Shown here: positions 4,902-6,828 of the stretch, piece after piece
Numbering within the stretch: position 1 is the first letter of the stretch
Layout: every line of letters begins with the position of its first letter
DNA from: Armatimonadota bacterium
GTDB taxonomy: Bacteria > Armatimonadota > Hebobacteria > Hebobacterales > WVXJ01
Direction: 5' to 3'
Assembly: GCA_011773575.1 (NCBI GenBank)
Contig: WVXJ01000025.1
Span: 12,796-19,623 of the forward strand
DNA length: 6,828 bases
Program-made: the position numbers and the translations under genes
Notes under the pieces: generated by a model
Seen by the model: the letters and a program-made list of their open reading frames with translations, nothing else
Databases searched by the model: none
What the model was told of the DNA's origin: nothing

Positions 4902-6038
4902 ATGGAAAACCTCTCAAACATCCTGGGCCAGAAGGCCGCGCTCGAAATCCTCCAACGGGCGGTGAAACATCACCGGCCCTTTCACGCCTATCTCTTCCAC
5001 GGCCCCGAAGCAGTGGGAAAGGCGACCACCGCGAAAGCCTTTGCAAGAGCCCTGATGTGTCACAAGCCCACCTCTGACGGGGACGGCTGCGGAGATTGCC
5101 CCTCCTGTCGCAAGATGGCCTCAGACAACCACCCCGACTTCAGGCTCATAGGAATTGAACGCGGCAATGCCGGCTCCGGCCAAGGCGGCCGCTGGAGAAT
5201 AAGCATAGACCAGATTCGCCAGAACCCGGACAAGCCCCGCGTTACTCCACCGCCGTTAATCACGGATGCCTTCTATCAGCCCATTGTCGGTAAATGGAAG
5301 GTGTATGTCATTGACCCCGCGGACTTGCTCAGCCCCGATGCCGCCAGCGCGCTGCTGAAAGTGCTGGAGGAGCCGCCCTCCTATGTGGTGATAATCCTCA
5401 TCACCTCCCGACCCGCGATGACCCTCTCCACACTGCGCTCTCGCTGCTGGCCTGTCGGGTTCAGGCTGGCGCCGAGAGAAGAGATAGAAAAGGCGCTCAC
5501 CGAAAAAGGGTCTTCACCCCAACAGGCCAGACTCTTCGCCGCGCTCTCTGAGGGGAGGATCGGCTGGGCGATTGCAAACGCGCAAAAAGAGGAATTGGAA
5601 GCCGCCCGCCAACAGACTATCGAACTCTTGGACCGGCTGCCGGTAATGGCTCCCCAGGAGGCCCTCCATTTCGCGGAAACCCTAAGAGAGATCGCCACTG
5701 ATTACTCCACGCCGGCCCAAGACGATGAAAGCGAAGGGGAGGCCGCTGCACGACGGCCGGGGCCCGAAAGAGGCCTGCGGGCATCACTGCCCGCGGTGCT
5801 GGATCTGGCGCTCTGCTGGTTCCGTGATTTGCTGTTGGTCTCTCAACAGTCCGAAGGGCTCATCGCCAATGAAGACTTCCGCTCTCTTTTGACCCGACAG
5901 GCCGCCCAACTCAACCCCGACCAGATCCGCGCCTGTATCCTCGCCACCCTCGAAACCAAACAATACCTCCAGCGCTTCGCTAATCCCACCCTCGCCACCG
6001 AATCCCTCGCCCTCCGACTCCACCAAGCCATGGCCTGA
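4902..6038 (+). CDS. holB: DNA polymerase III subunit delta' (clamp loader)
   Basis: This 378-residue AAA+ clamp-loader subunit works with delta and tau/gamma (DnaX) to load the beta clamp. It has the typical start LSNILGQKAALEILQRAV, then AYLFHGPEAVGKATTAKAFA (30-49) with a Walker A-like GPEAVGKA, and a zinc site made by Cys53, Cys63, Cys66 and Cys69 (GCGDCPSC). A Walker B-like VYVIDPADLLS lies at 134-144, followed by ASALLKVLEEPP (148-159), ITSRP (167-171) and LRSRC (178-182), the sensor and arginine regions. The Walker A lacks the usual Ser/Thr after Lys, as in many delta' proteins, which need not hydrolyse ATP. It is longer than the usual 320-335 residues. There is a Pro-rich stretch KPRVTPPPLITD (111-122) before Walker B, and an acidic, probably flexible linker at 271-291. 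It belongs to the tmk-darA-holB group, but a 174-base repeat-rich gap precedes it and the ribosome-binding site is weak. Confidence 0.92.
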   Translation: MENLSNILGQKAALEILQRAVKHHRPFHAYLFHGPEAVGKATTAKAFARALMCHKPTSDGDGCGDCPSCRKMASDNHPDFRLIGIERGNAGSGQGGRWRISIDQIRQNPDKPRVTPPPLITDAFYQPIVGKWKVYVIDPADLLSPDAASALLKVLEEPPSYVVIILITSRPAMTLSTLRSRCWPVGFRLAPREEIEKALTEKGSSPQQARLFAALSEGRIGWAIANAQKEELEAARQQTIELLDRLPVMAPQEALHFAETLREIATDYSTPAQDDESEGEAAARRPGPERGLRASLPAVLDLALCWFRDLLLVSQQSEGLIANEDFRSLLTRQAAQLNPDQIRACILATLETKQYLQRFANPTLATESLALRLHQAMA

Positions 6039-6065
6039 CGCGGCACCGCCAATGCGCCAGCAAAC

Positions 6066-6097
6066 CGCAGATTAGCGCGGATGAACGCAGACTAGCG
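6066..6097. repeat. Direct repeat CGCAGAYTAGCG, two copies 20 bases apart
   Basis: CGCAGATTAGCG (6066-6077) and CGCAGACTAGCG (6086-6097) differ at one base, with CGGATGAA between them. The CGCAGATTA...GATGAACGCAG pattern resembles a sequence type I remember from intergenic DNA of many assembled environmental genomes. Confidence 0.7.
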
Positions 6098-6108
6098 TTA
6101 GATAAACT

Positions 6109-6146
6109 GCCTGCCCTACGAAGCCCTCGGCGAAGTAGGATAGGGC
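6109..6146. repeat. CCTAC/GTAGG hairpin repeat, short-arm copy
   Basis: CCTAC 6115-6119 pairs with GTAGG 6135-6139, with inner GCC 6123-6125 and GGC 6129-6131 and GAA on both sides as in the copy at 4774-4840. The same outer pairs (GCCTG against TAGGGC) lie beyond the core. The segments that lengthen both arms of the other copy are absent here. Confidence 0.72.
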
Positions 6147-6190
6147 GGGGGGTGCCGGTTCATCCTGAGTGAAATCGAAGGGCCCCCGCC
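6144..6190. repeat. G5/C5 hairpin repeat, copy C, with a different CCTGAG...TCGAA insert
   Basis: GGCGGGGG 6144-6151 pairs with CCCCCGCC 6183-6190. The apex carries CCTGAGTGAAATCGAAGGG (6164-6182), which is related to but distinct from the insert in copy A (3575-3594). Confidence 0.76.
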
Positions 6191-6257
6191 GAATCAATCT
6201 GTGGACGCCAATAAGGTAAGGAGCATCCATTGGAGGCTTGGAGGATTAACAAACAAG

Positions 6258-6265
6258 AGGAGGTG
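6258..6265 (+). promoter_or_regulatory. Perfect Shine-Dalgarno sequence AGGAGGTG without an intact gene behind it
   Basis: AGGAGGTG is fully complementary to the usual 16S rRNA 3' end and lies seven bases (counted from AGGAGG) before GTG 6271. The frame behind it runs into the spoVS 3' end on the opposite strand. Confidence 0.5.
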
Positions 6266-6270
6266 TGCGC

Positions 6271-6432
6271 GTGGCAATAAATCGCTTGCTTGCCGACAAC
6301 GAGGCCCACACTAAGAATTGGAGTGGGCTAGTGAGTCTCGGCGGGCTCGATCATCAGGCGCAGCGCGGTGCGTTCTTGGCCGTCAACCGAGATGTCTGCA
6401 AAGGCGGGGCGGCAGATGAGGTCAACCCCTGA
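6271..6432 (+). pseudogene. Possible truncated gene start (53 codons), antisense to spoVS at its 3' part
   Basis: From GTG 6271 the frame reads VAINRLLADNEAHTKNWSG, then continues antisense through the spoVS end and stops at TGA 6430-6432. Only the first 19 codons or so lie outside spoVS. The excellent ribosome-binding site suggests a real start, but the product looks cut short, as if the rest of a gene had been lost at the junction with spoVS. 'RLLADNEAHTKNW' is faintly like the N-terminus of some beta-carbonic anhydrases (a LLxxN pattern), but this is too short to assign. It could also be a small protein or chance. Confidence 0.2.
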
Positions 6433-6600
6433 AGGTGCCATAAATCCTCGTGCAATGGCGAGGGCCTTGATCGCCTGGTTCAGCGCTCCTGCTCCAATGG
6501 TCTGGAGTTCCGCGACTCCCTTTTCTCGAATCACTCCGGCAAGCGCACCGGCTACCGCGTTCGGGTTCGACTTCGATGATACTCGCAGTACTTCCGCCAT
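6328..6600 (-). CDS. spoVS: Stage V sporulation protein S (SpoVS), Alba-like small protein
   Basis: This 90-residue protein matches SpoVS nearly end to end: VLRVSSKSNPNAVAGALAG (4-22), AELQTIGAGALNQAIKALAI (30-49), ARGFMAPSGVDL (50-61) and the end DGQERTALRLMIEP (73-86). B. subtilis SpoVS affects septation and spore coat assembly. The family has an Alba-like fold suggestive of nucleic-acid binding and also occurs in bacteria that do not sporulate, so its presence does not prove sporulation. The start is ATG at 6600-6598, with AGGGAG (complement of 6608-6613) seven bases upstream. The ymdB end lies 54 bases upstream on the same strand, reproducing the B. subtilis ymdB-spoVS order, so co-transcription is likely. 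The stop TAG (6330-6328) overlaps an inverted repeat (6304-6309 with 6323-6328). The gene converges with holB. Confidence 0.95.
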   Translation of the reverse strand: MAEVLRVSSKSNPNAVAGALAGVIREKGVAELQTIGAGALNQAIKALAIARGFMAPSGVDLICRPAFADISVDGQERTALRLMIEPAETH

Positions 6601-6654
6601 GGCTGATCTCCCTGCAACAGCGCTTATCGTAAATCTAGAAAAAACTTTGCGTGA

Positions 6655-6828
6655 TTATTCTGGTGACACGAATCTTCGAATTCTTTCGATCTCGCTCGGC
6701 TTTCCAGTTTCTTTATCTATCGTGAGCAAAACTGCATTCAGTTCCAGCGTCCCACCGGCCACCTCGAACCGGTTCGGCAGCCGTGTGAGAAGTCTTTCCA
6801 CAATTAGGTCAGGTTTTACACCGATAAT
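6655..6828 (-). CDS. ymdB: YmdB-type metallophosphoesterase (TIGR00282), C-terminal end only
   Basis: A reading frame on the - strand enters at the right edge and stops at TAA 6657-6655. It gives 57 residues, including IIGVKPDLIVERLLTRLPNR, then FEVAGGTLELNAVLL and ETGKPSEIERIRRF. This fits the C-terminus of YmdB, where I recall a very similar order in B. subtilis (GVEREAVIKRFLTNLPVRFEV...LSAVVLDVDEET...IERI). YmdB is a calcineurin-like phosphodiesterase acting on cyclic nucleotides, with effects on biofilm and motility decisions. The catalytic metal motifs lie outside the window. spoVS follows it, as in B. subtilis. Codon use and strand fit spoVS. Confidence 0.85.
   Translation of the reverse strand: MIGVKPDLIVERLLTRLPNRFEVAGGTLELNAVLLTIDKETGKPSEIERIRRFVSPE

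Larger units (their letters stand above)
6039..6327. repeat. 289-base convergent intergenic region between holB and spoVS, with repeats
   Basis: The gap holds a near-duplicate 12-mer (6066-6097), the CCTAC/GTAGG hairpin (6109-6146), the G5/C5 hairpin (6144-6190), a short TTGGAGG duplication (6230-6236 and 6238-6244) and a strong ribosome-binding site without an evident gene (6258-6265). No T-tract terminator was found for holB. Confidence 0.7.

Noticed and set aside
6304..6328. Rho-independent terminator for spoVS
   Set aside because: GCCCAC and GTGGGC form a six-pair stem at the stop codon, but neither strand has a T tract after it. It may still be a weak terminator, but I do not call it.
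6601..6654. Separate promoter for spoVS
   Set aside because: A TACGAT hexamer on the - strand has no acceptable -35 element at the right distance. Read-through from ymdB explains expression more simply.

Overview
The window is GC-rich bacterial DNA, probably from an uncultured anaerobe. Two conserved neighbourhoods point to Firmicutes or a related terrabacterial lineage: tmk-darA-holB on the + strand, and ymdB-spoVS on the - strand. A membrane-bound group 4 [NiFe]-hydrogenase precedes them and suggests energy conservation from ferredoxin, formate or CO oxidation. The phylum cannot be fixed from the sequence alone.

Layout. 1-2133: the 3' end of a hyf-type hydrogenase operon, with the C-terminus of HyfE, complete HyfF (antiporter-like proton channel) and a HyfI-type small subunit carrying the proximal [4Fe-4S] site. 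The large (NiFe) subunit is not between them, as it is in E. coli hyf, so it must lie elsewhere. 2227-3438: a PHP-domain protein of the endonuclease Q type (metal-binding PHP domain, C4 zinc site, C-terminal helix-hairpin-helix), probably a DNA-repair nuclease. 3727-6038: thymidylate kinase, a PII-like cyclic-di-AMP receptor that overlaps it by 4 bases, and the DNA polymerase III delta' subunit. 6328-6600 and 6655-6828 on the - strand: SpoVS and the C-terminus of the YmdB phosphodiesterase, convergent with holB.

The three larger intergenic gaps (3439-3726, 4728-4901, 6039-6327) are not plain spacers. They are packed with palindromic repeats. A GGCGGGGG/CCCCCGCC hairpin occurs in all three gaps, minimal in one and carrying two different CCTGAG...TCGAA elements in its apex in the others. 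In two gaps it directly follows a CCTAC...GTAGG hairpin, whose two arms differ in length in a coordinated way between the copies. Palindromes also sit immediately before the start codons of tmk and holB. This nested repeat architecture is the least explained part of the window. The last gap also holds a perfect Shine-Dalgarno sequence and start codon that lead only into the 3' end of spoVS on the other strand, which looks like a truncated gene remnant.

The genes split into energy metabolism (hydrogenase), DNA precursor supply, replication and repair (tmk, holB, EndoQ-like), and second-messenger or developmental regulation (darA, ymdB, spoVS).
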